Origin: Bradyrhizobium sp. JYMT SZCCT0428
GTDB lineage: Bacteria > Pseudomonadota > Alphaproteobacteria > Rhizobiales > Xanthobacteraceae
Length of the DNA stretch: 61,471 nt
Assembly (NCBI RefSeq): GCF_018131075.1
Contig: NZ_JAFCLS010000050.1
Span: forward strand, 1-61,471
Reading direction: 5' to 3'
Position 1 is the first letter of the stretch; the number at the start of each line of letters is the position of its first letter. The position numbers were made by a program, and so were the translations under genes. The notes under the pieces are model-generated. The model searched no databases and was not told where the DNA came from. It saw only the letters and a list, made by a program, of their open reading frames with translations. This document shows positions 1 to 8,558 of this stretch, in pieces.

Positions 1-150
1 TCGTGTGCATTTTGTTTTGTGCAAACCGCACACGGGACCGCGGGTGCAGCGCGCACCCGGTCTTCCCTGCGCCCTCTCATTTCGAGGGCAAGGAAGTTTC
101 TGGCAAAGCTCGGGCAGATCATGCCGCGAGATCGCGAAGCTATATCTGCT
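1..150. repeat. Partial copy of a long dispersed repeat
   Basis: About 150 bases closely match 50447-50577 in the same orientation. Shared blocks include the stretch from GTGCAAACCGCACACGGGAC onward and the closing CGCGAGA motif. The left part lies outside the window. I see no gene here; reading frames across it are not conserved between the two copies. Confidence 0.75.
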
Positions 151-194
151 GGTTGAAAATTTGATTCCGAAGTGCAAGCGACACGGACGGTTGG

Positions 195-296
195 CTCCCT
201 CCCCCCTTGCGGGGGAGGGCGGGGGAGAGGGGTTCACACGGGCAGTCCCGATGACGCCACCCCTCTCCCTAGCCCTCCCCCGCAAGGGGGGAGGGA
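195..296. repeat. CTCCC/GGGAG intergenic palindromic repeat
   Basis: Inverted arms rich in CCCCTTGCGGGGGAGGG lie either side of a short centre. The same family recurs at 2503-2634, 25006-25136, 32940-33063 and 47381-47555. It lies just downstream of tcuB and could form a transcript-end hairpin, but there is no clear U tract. Confidence 0.75.
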
Positions 297-312
297 ACAT
301 ACTGTCCGCGTA

Positions 313-1419
313 TCAAACATGCCCCATCATCCGCCGTTCCCGCGCATAGCGCACCAGGGCGACGAACCGATAGATGCCGTGCACGAACTTGCCATAGGGC
401 ATGGTGATGAACAGCGAGAACACCACGCCGAGATGCAGCGCCAGTAGCGGTCCCATCGCCGGCGTTGCGCGCAGGAACAAGAGTGCCATGCCGCTCAGGC
501 TGGTCAGGAACAGCATCACGATGAACGCGACATCCATGCCGAGGCGTTTTTCATCGGCCAGCACAGGGTCGCGCTTCCATTTTTCGAGGAGCAGTCCCAC
601 CGGCCCGATCAGCAAGCCAATGCCGCCGAGCGTTCCCAGCACGACAGGCAGGTCCCACCACGGGTAGGGCGCCTGACGCGCCAGGAAATAATGATAGAGC
701 GTCGCGACACTGGTCGAGGCAAAGCACAGCCCAAAACCATAGAAGGTGAGGTGGTGATAGATCCTGCGGCGGTCGGTCGGGCGATCGTCCTCGTTGAAGC
801 AGCCCACGCCGCCGCCATCGAGATAACGCAACTCGCCGGCGTCACGGATCGCCTGCCAGATCGAGCCCGCATCGGCGCGCATGCCGACGGGCTCGCCGAT
901 ATCGCGCCAGAACGCGCGCACGCCCATGACCAGCGCTACGATCGCATAGAGGAAGGCGGCGCCGAACAGCGCCGCCATCGCATTATGCGGCATCAATTTG
1001 TAGAACGCGCCCGGCCCGGTGTGGACGCCGAACAGCACCTGCCGGTCGTGGAAGGCGGCAAAGCCGAAGATGAAGGCGGCGACGCTGAGCGCGGCAACGA
1101 TGCTGATCACGAGGCCGTTGCGCGCGAAGGCGCCGGAAAAGGCGCGGGGCCACACATAAGCGGCGTAGGATTCGTTCCGCGCCACGGCCAGCGTCTGCGG
1201 CACATTGACGTTGAACTCATGCGGCGGCGAGAACTGGCAATCGGTGTAGCACGCGCCGCAGCCGTGGCAGAGGTTGGCGAGGTAATTGAGATCGCCGTCG
1301 GAAAACGCGCGGCGCATCTCCATCGCCGGAAATACCGCGCAGAGCCCCTCGCAATAACGGCAGGAATTGCAGACCGTCATCAGGCGGTCCGCCTCCTCCA
1401 GAATTCTCGTTCCGTGCAT
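313..1419 (-). CDS. tcuB: TcuB/CitB-type tricarballylate utilisation protein
   Basis: A 368-aa membrane iron-sulfur protein that in the Tcu system is thought to reoxidise the FAD of the tricarballylate dehydrogenase TcuA by passing electrons to the quinone pool. The N-terminus carries two ferredoxin-like cysteine clusters, CNSCRYCEGLC (about residues 17-27) and CHGCGACYTDC (51-61), each followed by a Pro-containing loop. The rest is a series of hydrophobic helices with several His residues that could bind heme. It is the last gene of a leftward cluster behind tcuA and a secreted hydrolase. The ATG at 1419 gives the usual family length. The assignment to tricarballylate rather than citrate or aconitate is by family only. 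Confidence 0.88.
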   Translation of the reverse strand: MHGTRILEEADRLMTVCNSCRYCEGLCAVFPAMEMRRAFSDGDLNYLANLCHGCGACYTDCQFSPPHEFNVNVPQTLAVARNESYAAYVWPRAFSGAFARNGLVISIVAALSVAAFIFGFAAFHDRQVLFGVHTGPGAFYKLMPHNAMAALFGAAFLYAIVALVMGVRAFWRDIGEPVGMRADAGSIWQAIRDAGELRYLDGGGVGCFNEDDRPTDRRRIYHHLTFYGFGLCFASTSVATLYHYFLARQAPYPWWDLPVVLGTLGGIGLLIGPVGLLLEKWKRDPVLADEKRLGMDVAFIVMLFLTSLSGMALLFLRATPAMGPLLALHLGVVFSLFITMPYGKFVHGIYRFVALVRYARERRMMGHV

Positions 1420-1449
1420 TGCGTGATGCTCTCTTCCGTAAAGTATACG

Positions 1450-2493
1450 TTACTTGGTGAGGCCCTTGCCCTCGAGCCATTTCTGGATCAGGGCCGCGAC
1501 CTCGGCATTGTTCTTGTCCATCATCACCATGTGCGAATTGCCCTTGATGCCGGCCTTCGGCAGGTCGATGACATCGACGCTGCCGCCGGCGGCCTTGATG
1601 CTTTCCGCAAAGGCGACGCCGGTGGCGCGGATCTTCGGCCAGCGCGAGTCCTGCTCGATATAGTCGCCATAGACCATCAGCGTCGGAATGTTCTTGAGCA
1701 CATCGACCTTGGCGGGATCGCCGACCCCGGCGGGCTCGATCGCGATCAGCGCCTTGACCTTGTCGGGGCGCGCCTGCGCCACCTTGAAGCCGAAGCTGCC
1801 GGCCTGGCTGTGGAACAGGATGATGGAGGGACCGACGCGGTCGATCTCGGCGATATAGGCCGCAATGATCGCGTCATCCGTGGTGGTCCAGCGCGGCACG
1901 TTCTGCTTGACGAAATTCTCATAGCCGTCGTTCGGGAACTGGTTGCCCGGCAGCAGCTTGCGCTTGGCCGGATCGGCATTGTAGGAGCCGGCGCCGTCGC
2001 CGATGCGAAAGCGCTCGAACGGATTGGCAGTGGTGAGGAACACCGGTTCGCTCTTGAAGATGTCGGGATATTGCGCCCAGCCGGCGCGGCCGCGCTCGAC
2101 CGCGTCCGAATTGTAGACCGCCCAGCCCTTACGCAGAAAATAGTTCAGCCAGCCTTCGCGTCCGTCCGGCGTGGTCTCATAGGTGACGCCGGTCAGCCCG
2201 CCGCCATGCCACATCAGCAGCGGATAGGCGCCCTTCTCAACGGCGGGCAGGAAATACTGCACATACATCTGCTCGACCTGGTAGGTGCCGTTCGGATCGA
2301 CCTTTGCCGGCACGCCGCCCGGCGTGAACGTCACTTCCTTCACCGGCTTGCCGGAGATTTCGACCAGCCGCCCGCCGACGTGGAACGATCCCATGTCGCG
2401 CAGCGCGATCGGCTCGGCGGCATTGGCCAGCGTTGCAGACATCAGAGCCGCAACTGCAGAAATAATCGCTACGCGTATCATCAAGCCTCCCAT
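1450..2493 (-). CDS. Secreted esterase-713-like alpha/beta hydrolase
   Basis: 347 aa with an N-terminal signal peptide (hydrophobic run ending in ANA). The mature part resembles bacterial esterase 713: an oxyanion-loop region MWHGGGLTGVTYETTPDG, a nucleophile elbow HSQAG, an acid in the GDYIEQDSRW region and a catalytic-His motif GNSHMVMMDKNN near the C-terminus. It probably hydrolyses an ester in the periplasm; the substrate is unknown. I chose the ATG at 2493 because AGGGAG lies 9 nt upstream, and the frame further upstream only translates repeat DNA. It sits between tcuA and tcuB, 30 bp from tcuB, which suggests co-transcription and a role in releasing a tricarboxylate-like substrate (inference). 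Confidence 0.85.
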   Translation of the reverse strand: MGGLMIRVAIISAVAALMSATLANAAEPIALRDMGSFHVGGRLVEISGKPVKEVTFTPGGVPAKVDPNGTYQVEQMYVQYFLPAVEKGAYPLLMWHGGGLTGVTYETTPDGREGWLNYFLRKGWAVYNSDAVERGRAGWAQYPDIFKSEPVFLTTANPFERFRIGDGAGSYNADPAKRKLLPGNQFPNDGYENFVKQNVPRWTTTDDAIIAAYIAEIDRVGPSIILFHSQAGSFGFKVAQARPDKVKALIAIEPAGVGDPAKVDVLKNIPTLMVYGDYIEQDSRWPKIRATGVAFAESIKAAGGSVDVIDLPKAGIKGNSHMVMMDKNNAEVAALIQKWLEGKGLTK

Positions 2494-2502
2494 CGTCGTT
2501 AT

Positions 2503-2634
2503 CTCCCTCTCCCCGCCCTTCGCGGGGAGAGGGTAGGGGTGAGGGGCTCTCTCCACGTTCCGTGCTCGCGGAGAGAGCCCCTCACCCGGATTGCTTCGCA
2601 ATCCGACCTCTCCCCGCGAAGGGCGGGGAGAGGT
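2503..2634. repeat. CTCCC/GGGAG intergenic palindromic repeat
   Basis: A pair of inverted CTCCCCGCnCTTCGCGGGGAG-type arms flanks an inner inverted repeat around GAGAGAGCCCCTCACC. It separates tcuA from the hydrolase gene and reaches the hydrolase Shine-Dalgarno region, so it could modulate read-through or translation between the two genes. Confidence 0.75.
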
Positions 2635-2649
2635 TACTCAACAACCGTC

Positions 2650-4050
2650 CTAGTTTCTCGCATTCTTCGCCGCTTCCCGTCCCGCCACCCGTCCGAACAC
2701 GCTGCCGATGGTCATGCCGATGCCGGCGGCATAGCCCTTGCCGAGCACGTTGCCGGCCATGATCTCGCCGGCGGCGAACATGTTGGCGGAAGGCTTGCCG
2801 TCCTTCATCACCATGCGCGACTGCTTGTTCACGCGGGTGCCGAGATAGGTAAAGGTGATGCCGGGCCGCACCGGATAGGCGAGGTATGGCGCGGCTTCGA
2901 TCTTGCGCGCCCAATGCGTTTTCTGCGGCGTGATGCCTTCGGTGCGGCAATCATCGAGAATGGTGTGATCGAACGTGCCGGGCTGCACCGCGGCGTTGAA
3001 ATCGGTGATGGTCTTTTCCAGCGCGGCCGGATCGAGTTCGAGCTTGGCAGCGAGCTCGGCGATGGTGCCGCCCGCGATCGGCGGGAACAGCGTCGGCATG
3101 AAACTCGTGACCACGGCCGAATCGAAAATGATGTAGGCGATCTGGTCGGGCTGGGCCGCCACCAGCCGGCCCCAGATCGCGTAGCGCTTCGGCCAGATGT
3201 CCTCGCCCTCGTCGTAGAAGCGCTGGGCGTGCTTGTTGACGACGATGCCGAACACGACGGAGTCGTGCCGCGTGATGATGCCGCCGTCGAATTTCGGCGC
3301 CCGGGCGTCGATCGCGACCGCATGGCATTGCGTGGGATCGCCGATGTCCTGCACGCCCTTGGCCAGCAGCATTTTCAGGATCGAGCCGCGATTATAGGGC
3401 GTGCCGCGAATGAGAAAGTTGTCGGCGGCCTCGCCCCAATATTCCTTCAGCCATTCGATGTTGGCTTCAAAGCCGCCGGCGGCGGCGACCAGCGCCGAGG
3501 CGCGGATTTCCGTGACGCCGTCGATCGGTTGCTTCAGGTGAGCTGCCAGGAACATGCCGTCCTCGATGTGGAGGTCGGCAACCTCGGCGTCATAGATGAT
3601 CTGGACGCCGAGCTGTTCGGCGGTCAGATACAGCGCGTTCAGCATCGCGCGGCCGCCGCCGAGGAAAAACGAATTGGTGCGGCCGAGGCTGAGCGTGCCA
3701 CCGAGCGACGGCTGCCAGCGCACGCCCTGTTCGACGATCCAGTTCAGGATGTCCTTGGACTCCCGGATCATGAATTTTGCCAGCTCTTCGTCGGTCTCGC
3801 CGCCGGTCACCAGCAACAGATCCTGCCAGAATTCCTCTTCGGTGTAGGGCCCGGTGAGGATGGCCGTCGCGGCGTCGTGGGCGCAGCGCATGTTGCGGGT
3901 GTGCCGGGTATTGCCGCCGCGGTAGAATTTCGGCGCGCCTTCCAGCACCAGCACCGACGCGCCGGCCCTGCGGGCGCTGATCGCGGCGCACAGCGCGGCG
4001 TTGCCGCCGCCGATCACCAGAACATCGAACCTGCGTTTCAAATCCACCAT
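2650..4050 (-). CDS. tcuA: FAD-dependent tricarballylate dehydrogenase (TcuA-like)
   Basis: 466 aa, the usual length for TcuA and related fumarate-reductase-type flavoproteins. The dinucleotide-binding loop VIGGGNAALCAAISA lies at about residues 12-26, followed by an acidic end of strand 2 (VLVLEGAP). The C-terminal FAD-contact region (NMFAAGEIMAGNVLG) is also present. TcuA oxidises tricarballylate to cis-aconitate. It is followed leftward by a repeat, the esterase and tcuB, and preceded by the MFS gene 114 bp upstream, matching a tcu operon with one extra gene. The name is by homology; other tricarboxylates or unsaturated acids could be the natural substrate. Confidence 0.88.
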   Translation of the reverse strand: MVDLKRRFDVLVIGGGNAALCAAISARRAGASVLVLEGAPKFYRGGNTRHTRNMRCAHDAATAILTGPYTEEEFWQDLLLVTGGETDEELAKFMIRESKDILNWIVEQGVRWQPSLGGTLSLGRTNSFFLGGGRAMLNALYLTAEQLGVQIIYDAEVADLHIEDGMFLAAHLKQPIDGVTEIRASALVAAAGGFEANIEWLKEYWGEAADNFLIRGTPYNRGSILKMLLAKGVQDIGDPTQCHAVAIDARAPKFDGGIITRHDSVVFGIVVNKHAQRFYDEGEDIWPKRYAIWGRLVAAQPDQIAYIIFDSAVVTSFMPTLFPPIAGGTIAELAAKLELDPAALEKTITDFNAAVQPGTFDHTILDDCRTEGITPQKTHWARKIEAAPYLAYPVRPGITFTYLGTRVNKQSRMVMKDGKPSANMFAAGEIMAGNVLGKGYAAGIGMTIGSVFGRVAGREAAKNARN

Positions 4051-4164
4051 GCGCTCTTGTTATCGTTGTTTGCATGGAAATCAAATTGGCTGCCGCGCGA
4101 CATGCGACAATGTCGGATACGGCGCGCACCGCGGAATGATCCGTCAGGGTTTCCCTGCAATGCT

Positions 4165-5475
4165 CTAGGCGGGAACGGCGTCGCGGGTCGCGATGGTTTC
4201 TCCGCCGCGATAGATGGCGAGCGCTGCGATGATGCCGAGCGTCGCGGCGCACATCAGCCAGTAGGCGGGGGATGCCTTGTCGCCGGTGTGATCGATCAGC
4301 CAGGTCGACGCAAACGGCGTAAACGTCCCGAACAGGCCCGCGGCGAGCGCAAAGGCCAGCGAGAAACAGGTGGTCCGGACATGCGCCGGCACGACCTCGA
4401 CCAGCGCGCCCAGCATGGTGCCGCTGTAAACGCCGAAGTAGAACGAGAACATCATTTCGACCGCCAGCATCTTGCCGAAGGTGGGCGCCGCGATCAGCCA
4501 GTGCAGTGCTGGATAGGCGGTCACCAAAGACAGGCATGCAATCGCCAGCAATACCGGCTTGCGCCCGATCCGGTCGGACAGCGCGCCGCCGACCGGATTC
4601 CAGATGAAGTTGGCCACGGCCACCAGCAAGGTGACGAGGAGGGCGTCCGGCGTGGACAGCTTCAGCACGGTCTTGCCGAAGGTCGGCGTGTAGACGGTGA
4701 CGAAGTAGAAGGTCGTGGTGGTCAGCACCGCCATCATCATGCCGAGAACGACGATGCGCCAGTTTGCCAACGCGGACGCGAACACTTCCGATGCGCTCGG
4801 ATGCTTCTTCATGGCGAGGAAGGCAGGTGTTTCTTCCAAGGTCCGCCGCAGCACGAAAATGAAGGGAATGATGAGGCAGCCGATGAAAAATGGAATGCGC
4901 CAGCCCCACGCCGCAACCGTCTCGGCCGGCATCACCTCGCTCAGCACATAGCCGAGGATCGCGGCAACAAAAATGGCGACCTGCTGGCTGGAAGATTGAA
5001 ACGAGGTGTAGAAGCCCCGGTTGCCGGGGGTGGCAATCTCCGCCAGATAGACCGACACGCCGCCGAGTTCGACGCCGGCGGAAAACCCCTGCAGCAGCCG
5101 GCCAAGCAGCACGATGATTGGAGCGGCGATTCCGATCGTCTCATACCCCGGACAGAAGGCGATCACGACCGTCCCGATCGCCATGATGGCGAGCGTCACG
5201 ATCAAACCCCGGCGCCGGCCGATGCGGTCGATATAGGCGCCGAGCACGATGGCGCCGACCGGGCGCATCAGCGCGCCGAGCCAGAACACCCCGAACGCAT
5301 TCAGCAGCGCCGCCGTTTCGTTCTGGGCAGGAAAGAACGCCTTCGCAATGGCGCTGGCGTAAAATCTGAACAGGAAGAAATCGAATTGCTCGAGGAAATT
5401 GCCGCTGGTCGCACGCAGGATGGCGCCGATACGCGATTTGATTTGCGGTATTTCCGAACCACTTGCCTGCGCCAT
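4165..5475 (-). CDS. tcuC: MFS metabolite:H+ symporter (TcuC/CitA-like)
   Basis: 436 aa, about 12 hydrophobic helices. The N-terminal GNFLEQFDFFLFRFYA segment and the cytoplasmic loop DRIGRRRG between helices 2 and 3 are typical of the metabolite:H+ symporter branch of the MFS that carries citrate and tricarballylate. The ATG at 5475 has GGAGG upstream. It lies between the LysR gene and tcuA on the same strand, so it is the likely importer for the pathway. The exact substrate cannot be read from sequence. Confidence 0.85.
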   Translation of the reverse strand: MAQASGSEIPQIKSRIGAILRATSGNFLEQFDFFLFRFYASAIAKAFFPAQNETAALLNAFGVFWLGALMRPVGAIVLGAYIDRIGRRRGLIVTLAIMAIGTVVIAFCPGYETIGIAAPIIVLLGRLLQGFSAGVELGGVSVYLAEIATPGNRGFYTSFQSSSQQVAIFVAAILGYVLSEVMPAETVAAWGWRIPFFIGCLIIPFIFVLRRTLEETPAFLAMKKHPSASEVFASALANWRIVVLGMMMAVLTTTTFYFVTVYTPTFGKTVLKLSTPDALLVTLLVAVANFIWNPVGGALSDRIGRKPVLLAIACLSLVTAYPALHWLIAAPTFGKMLAVEMMFSFYFGVYSGTMLGALVEVVPAHVRTTCFSLAFALAAGLFGTFTPFASTWLIDHTGDKASPAYWLMCAATLGIIAALAIYRGGETIATRDAVPA

Positions 5476-5625
5476 GACGCCGTCCTCCCGCTGTGTTGCC
5501 GCCGGCGCAAAAAGCCTCGTTGGCCGAGACAGTTAGCCTGCTTGGTGCGACAATTTGGCACAGTTAAGCGTGACGGCAACCCGCAAAACGTGGAAGGTGC
5601 CCTGAGAACGCGGAATGTCGGTCTC

Positions 5626-6525
5626 TCAGGGCTTGCTCTGCACCGAAGCGACCAGCCATTGCCGGAACGCCGACAGTTTCGGCGGGTCCGTTCGTCCCGC
5701 GGGCGAGACCAGATAGAATCCGGCATCGGTCGGCAGCGTGATCTTGAAGGGCACCACGAGGCGACCCTTGGCGATGTCGTCCTCGACATAGGCCGAGCGG
5801 CCCATCGCGACGCCGAGGCCGTCGATGGCGGCCTGCACCGTCATGAAGATGAGATCGAAGGTCACGCCCGGCTGTTTGGAAAAGTCCGCCGGCAGGCCGG
5901 CCGCCGTCAGCCACAGCCGCCAGTCATCGCTGTTGAAGTTGCTGGTATGCAGCAGCACGTGGTCGCGGAGGTCTTCGGGGCATTTCAGCGGCTTGCTGCC
6001 CTTCAAGAGGTTCGGGCTGCACACCGGAAACAGCTCGTCCGCCATCAGCCAGTCGGCGCGCAATCCCACCCATTGGCCGCGGCCGTAGCGGATCGCGGCA
6101 TCGACATTGTCGCGCTGGAAGTCGACCAGATTGGTCGAGGTGGTGATGCGCACGTCGATCCCGGGATGCGCTTCCTGGAACGCGGCAAGGCGCGGCAGCA
6201 GCCATTTGGCGGCGAGCGAGGCCAGCGTCGAGACCGTCAGCACATGGTCGTCGTCCTTGCGCAGCAGCCGGTCGGTGGCGAGCCGCAGGTCGTTGAAGGC
6301 GGCGCGGATGCCGGGCAGGTAATCCACCGCCTGCGGCGTCAGCGTCAGCGCCCGGTTCTGGCGGACGAACAGGCGGACGCCGAGCTCTTCTTCCAGCCGC
6401 TTGATCTGATGGCTGATCGCGGTCTGCGTGACGTTCAGCTCAGCCGCCGCCTGCGTGAAACTCAGATGCCGGGCGGCAGCCTCGAAGGCGCGCAACCCAT
6501 TCAGCGACGGCAGCCTGGCGGTCAT
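5626..6525 (-). CDS. LysR-family regulator of the tcu cluster
   Basis: 299 aa. An N-terminal winged helix-turn-helix (LNGLRAFEAAARHLSFTQAA to about residue 65, of the GcvA/AmpR-like branch) precedes a two-lobed effector-binding domain. The ATG at 6525, preceded by GGGGAAG, gives the standard LysR start (MTARLPSLNGLRAF); the longer frame adds non-conserved residues. It lies 150 bp upstream of the MFS gene on the same strand, an unusual arrangement for LysR genes, which are normally divergent. It probably plays the TcuR role, sensing the tricarboxylate substrate; this is inferred from position. Confidence 0.87.
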   Translation of the reverse strand: MTARLPSLNGLRAFEAAARHLSFTQAAAELNVTQTAISHQIKRLEEELGVRLFVRQNRALTLTPQAVDYLPGIRAAFNDLRLATDRLLRKDDDHVLTVSTLASLAAKWLLPRLAAFQEAHPGIDVRITTSTNLVDFQRDNVDAAIRYGRGQWVGLRADWLMADELFPVCSPNLLKGSKPLKCPEDLRDHVLLHTSNFNSDDWRLWLTAAGLPADFSKQPGVTFDLIFMTVQAAIDGLGVAMGRSAYVEDDIAKGRLVVPFKITLPTDAGFYLVSPAGRTDPPKLSAFRQWLVASVQSKP

Positions 6526-6642
6526 CTCCAGCACTTCCCCAATATATGACTTTTTATCATCCGAAGCGGTACAAAGTGTCGTTTGTGAAAGGCCCTGGGA
6601 GCGCAGATATTGGCGACAACAGATTAGAGATAGGAGCTTCAA

Positions 6643-6846
6643 ATGTCTACTTTCACGCATGAATCGATGATAAATCATCATGGACAGAGCCTTTTCAGCC
6701 AGGTCGCCGAACTGATCCATGTCTGGCGGCAGCGTTCCGCGGCTCGTCGGGAACTGGCCAATTGGTCCGACCGGGAACTCCACGACATCGGCGTCTCCCA
6801 CGGCGATGCCGTCTACGAAGCCTCAAAACCATTCTGGCGGGCATAA
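6643..6846 (+). CDS. DUF1127 small protein
   Basis: 67 aa. The C-terminal half contains the DUF1127 (YjiS-like) signature, Arg-rich and ending WSDRELHDIGVSHGDA, which gives a short amphipathic helix pair. Related small proteins in alphaproteobacteria have been tied to RNA turnover or phosphate and carbon homeostasis, but the role of this one is unknown. GGAG lies 7 nt before the ATG. It is divergent from the LysR gene and 70 bp ahead of the GNAT gene, so the two may share a transcript. Confidence 0.85.
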   Translation: MSTFTHESMINHHGQSLFSQVAELIHVWRQRSAARRELANWSDRELHDIGVSHGDAVYEASKPFWRA

Positions 6847-6916
6847 AATGCAGCCAGGCCGGCGTCGCCTCATCAGGGGGACGTCGGCCGTTCTTTTCGA
6901 ACGACGGGAGCGTGCG

Positions 6917-7534
6917 ATGACGACGATGCGTTTCGACGATCTCAGGCAATATTCGGACCTGCTGCGCGCGCGCAGCGGAGAGGCCCTGACCGTTCGTTTC
7001 GTCGAGCCGCGCGATGCCGAGGCATTGCAAAGCTATTTCCGCGCGCTGACGATCCGCTCCCGCTATAACCGCTTCCTCGGCGCCACGCGTGAATTGCCGC
7101 CGTCGGTGCTCGAGGATTTCATCCATATCGGCGAAGCCGACCGGTTCAGCGTGGTCGCGACCATGCTGGTCGACGGCCATGAGATCATCGTCGGCGAGGC
7201 CCGCTACGCGTTCGAGAACGGCAGCATCGAATTCGGCCTGTCGGTTGACGACCGTTGGCAGGGCCACGGCATCGGCAAGGCGCTGTTGAAGAATCTCGAA
7301 TGCCGCGCCGCGTCGTTCGGAGCTGACCGTGTGTTTGGCGACACCCTGCGCTCCAACGAGGCCATGATCGGCCTCGCCCGCAAATCCGGCTACGCCTTCA
7401 TGCCGACCCCCGGCGACTGGAAGCTGGTGCGCTTTGAAAAGCATATCGACGTCGAACCGCAAGACATCCCCTGTGCAAGCTGGCGGCTTGCCGCCCTCTC
7501 GCGCCAGGCCACTATGTCCTCGGTTGCGGTTTGA
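6917..7534 (+). CDS. GNAT-family N-acetyltransferase
   Basis: 205 aa. The acetyl-CoA pyrophosphate-binding motif A is visible as DDRWQGHGIGKALLKNL (about residues 112-128), after the beta strands VATMLVDGHEIIVGEARY and IEFGLSV. This is typical of single-domain GNAT enzymes; the acceptor is unknown. I chose the ATG at 6917 because GGGAG lies 7 nt upstream; earlier in-frame starts run into the DUF1127 gene. A strong terminator follows directly. Confidence 0.85.
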   Translation: MTTMRFDDLRQYSDLLRARSGEALTVRFVEPRDAEALQSYFRALTIRSRYNRFLGATRELPPSVLEDFIHIGEADRFSVVATMLVDGHEIIVGEARYAFENGSIEFGLSVDDRWQGHGIGKALLKNLECRAASFGADRVFGDTLRSNEAMIGLARKSGYAFMPTPGDWKLVRFEKHIDVEPQDIPCASWRLAALSRQATMSSVAV

Positions 7535-7543
7535 CGAAACTAG

Positions 7544-7578
7544 GCCCGGTTCTGGCTGACCAGAACCGGGCTATTTTT
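7544..7578 (+). terminator. Rho-independent terminator after the GNAT gene
   Basis: A perfect 12-bp stem (GCCCGGTTCTGG / CCAGAACCGGGC) with a CTGA loop is followed by TATTTTT. It lies 10 bp after the GNAT stop and just beyond the end of the convergent SDR gene. The U tract is on the plus-strand transcript only. Confidence 0.93.
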
Positions 7579-7598
7579 ATGCTTCGGCGTTCAGCAGC

Positions 7599-8438
7599 TC
7601 ACGCAGCCTCTTCACTCCAGTCGGTCGAAGTCGAAACCTCGCGCCAGGCCGCGAGCTCCTTGGCGACGAACGCGTTCTTGGCCTCGATCCGCTCCACCGT
7701 GTCGCTGCCGAGCGGCAGTCGCAGCGGCGGCGTCTTGGTGTTGGCAAGCCTGATGAAGGCCTGCGCCAGCTTGCGCGGATCGCCGCGCTGGCCGTGATTG
7801 ACGTCATCCGCATGCGCGCGGGTCTTGCCGACGCTGTCGGCGTAATCCTCGATATGCTGCGCGGTGCGCGCCAGCGAGGATTCGTCGAGGAAATCGGTGC
7901 GGAAGAATCCTGGCTCCACCACGGTGACATGGATCCCGAGCGGCGCCACTTCGCCGGCCAGCGCTTCGGAAATGCCTTCGACCGCGAATTTGGTCGCGCC
8001 ATAGACGCCCCAGCCGGGAAAACCGGCGTAGCCGCCGACCGACGAGATGTTGATGACGTGGCCCGCGCGCTGCCGGCGCATATGCGGCAGCACCGCTCTG
8101 GTAACGCCGAGCAGCCCGAACACATTGGTGCCGAACAGTTTCGTCGTCTCAGCGGCGCTGGCCTCCTCGATCGCGCCCAAGAGGCCGTAGCCGGCATTGT
8201 TGACGAGGATATCGATGCGGCCGAACTTCTTCACCGCCTGGCCGGCAGCCTCGTGCGCCTCGGCCTCGCTGGTGACGTCGAGGCGGGTCGCCAATAAACG
8301 CTCATGCGAACCGAGCCGGGCAGTGACGGTGGAGGGATCGCGCGCGGTCGCGACCACCGCATCGCCCGCTTTCAACGCGGCTTCCGCGATCAAAGCGCCA
8401 AACCCCCGGGAAGCTCCTGTGATGAACCAGACACGCAT
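7599..8438 (-). CDS. SDR-family oxidoreductase
   Basis: 279 aa classical short-chain dehydrogenase. Visible motifs are the cofactor-binding TGASRGFG, NNAG (about residue 80), the catalytic Ser in NISSVGG and the YGATK active-site Tyr/Lys. Arg in the glycine-rich loop and ARD after strand 2 suggest NADP(H). The ATG at 8438 begins MRVWFITGASRG and has AGGG upstream. It is divergent from a LysR gene, the usual target arrangement, but that regulator is frameshifted here. Substrate unknown. Confidence 0.88.
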   Translation of the reverse strand: MRVWFITGASRGFGALIAEAALKAGDAVVATARDPSTVTARLGSHERLLATRLDVTSEAEAHEAAGQAVKKFGRIDILVNNAGYGLLGAIEEASAAETTKLFGTNVFGLLGVTRAVLPHMRRQRAGHVINISSVGGYAGFPGWGVYGATKFAVEGISEALAGEVAPLGIHVTVVEPGFFRTDFLDESSLARTAQHIEDYADSVGKTRAHADDVNHGQRGDPRKLAQAFIRLANTKTPPLRLPLGSDTVERIEAKNAFVAKELAAWREVSTSTDWSEEAA

Positions 8439-8541
8439 GTTCTCAGCCCTTTCGTTGCTGCCCAGCGCTTTCGCCGGGCTGATGGGCAATCAATAGCGGC
8501 TGGCCATAAGTGAGATAATCCGCTAAATATTTTACAAGCTA

Positions 8542-8556
8542 CTGAGCAAAATTCAG
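8542..8556. promoter_or_regulatory. LysR-type T-N11-A dyad (candidate)
   Basis: CTGA-N7-TCAG inverted repeat that fits T-N11-A (T8543 to A8555). It ends two bases before the start codon of the LysR gene, in the SDR/LysR divergent spacer. It could be an autoregulatory site; the sequence match alone is weak. Confidence 0.35.
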
Positions 8557-8558
8557 CA

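Noticed and set aside
691..6549. A 1952-codon open frame on the plus strand opposite the tcu genes
   Set aside because: It is antisense to five clear genes, has no recognisable domain and is rich in Arg, Gly, Asp and His, as expected from the complement of GC-biased codons.
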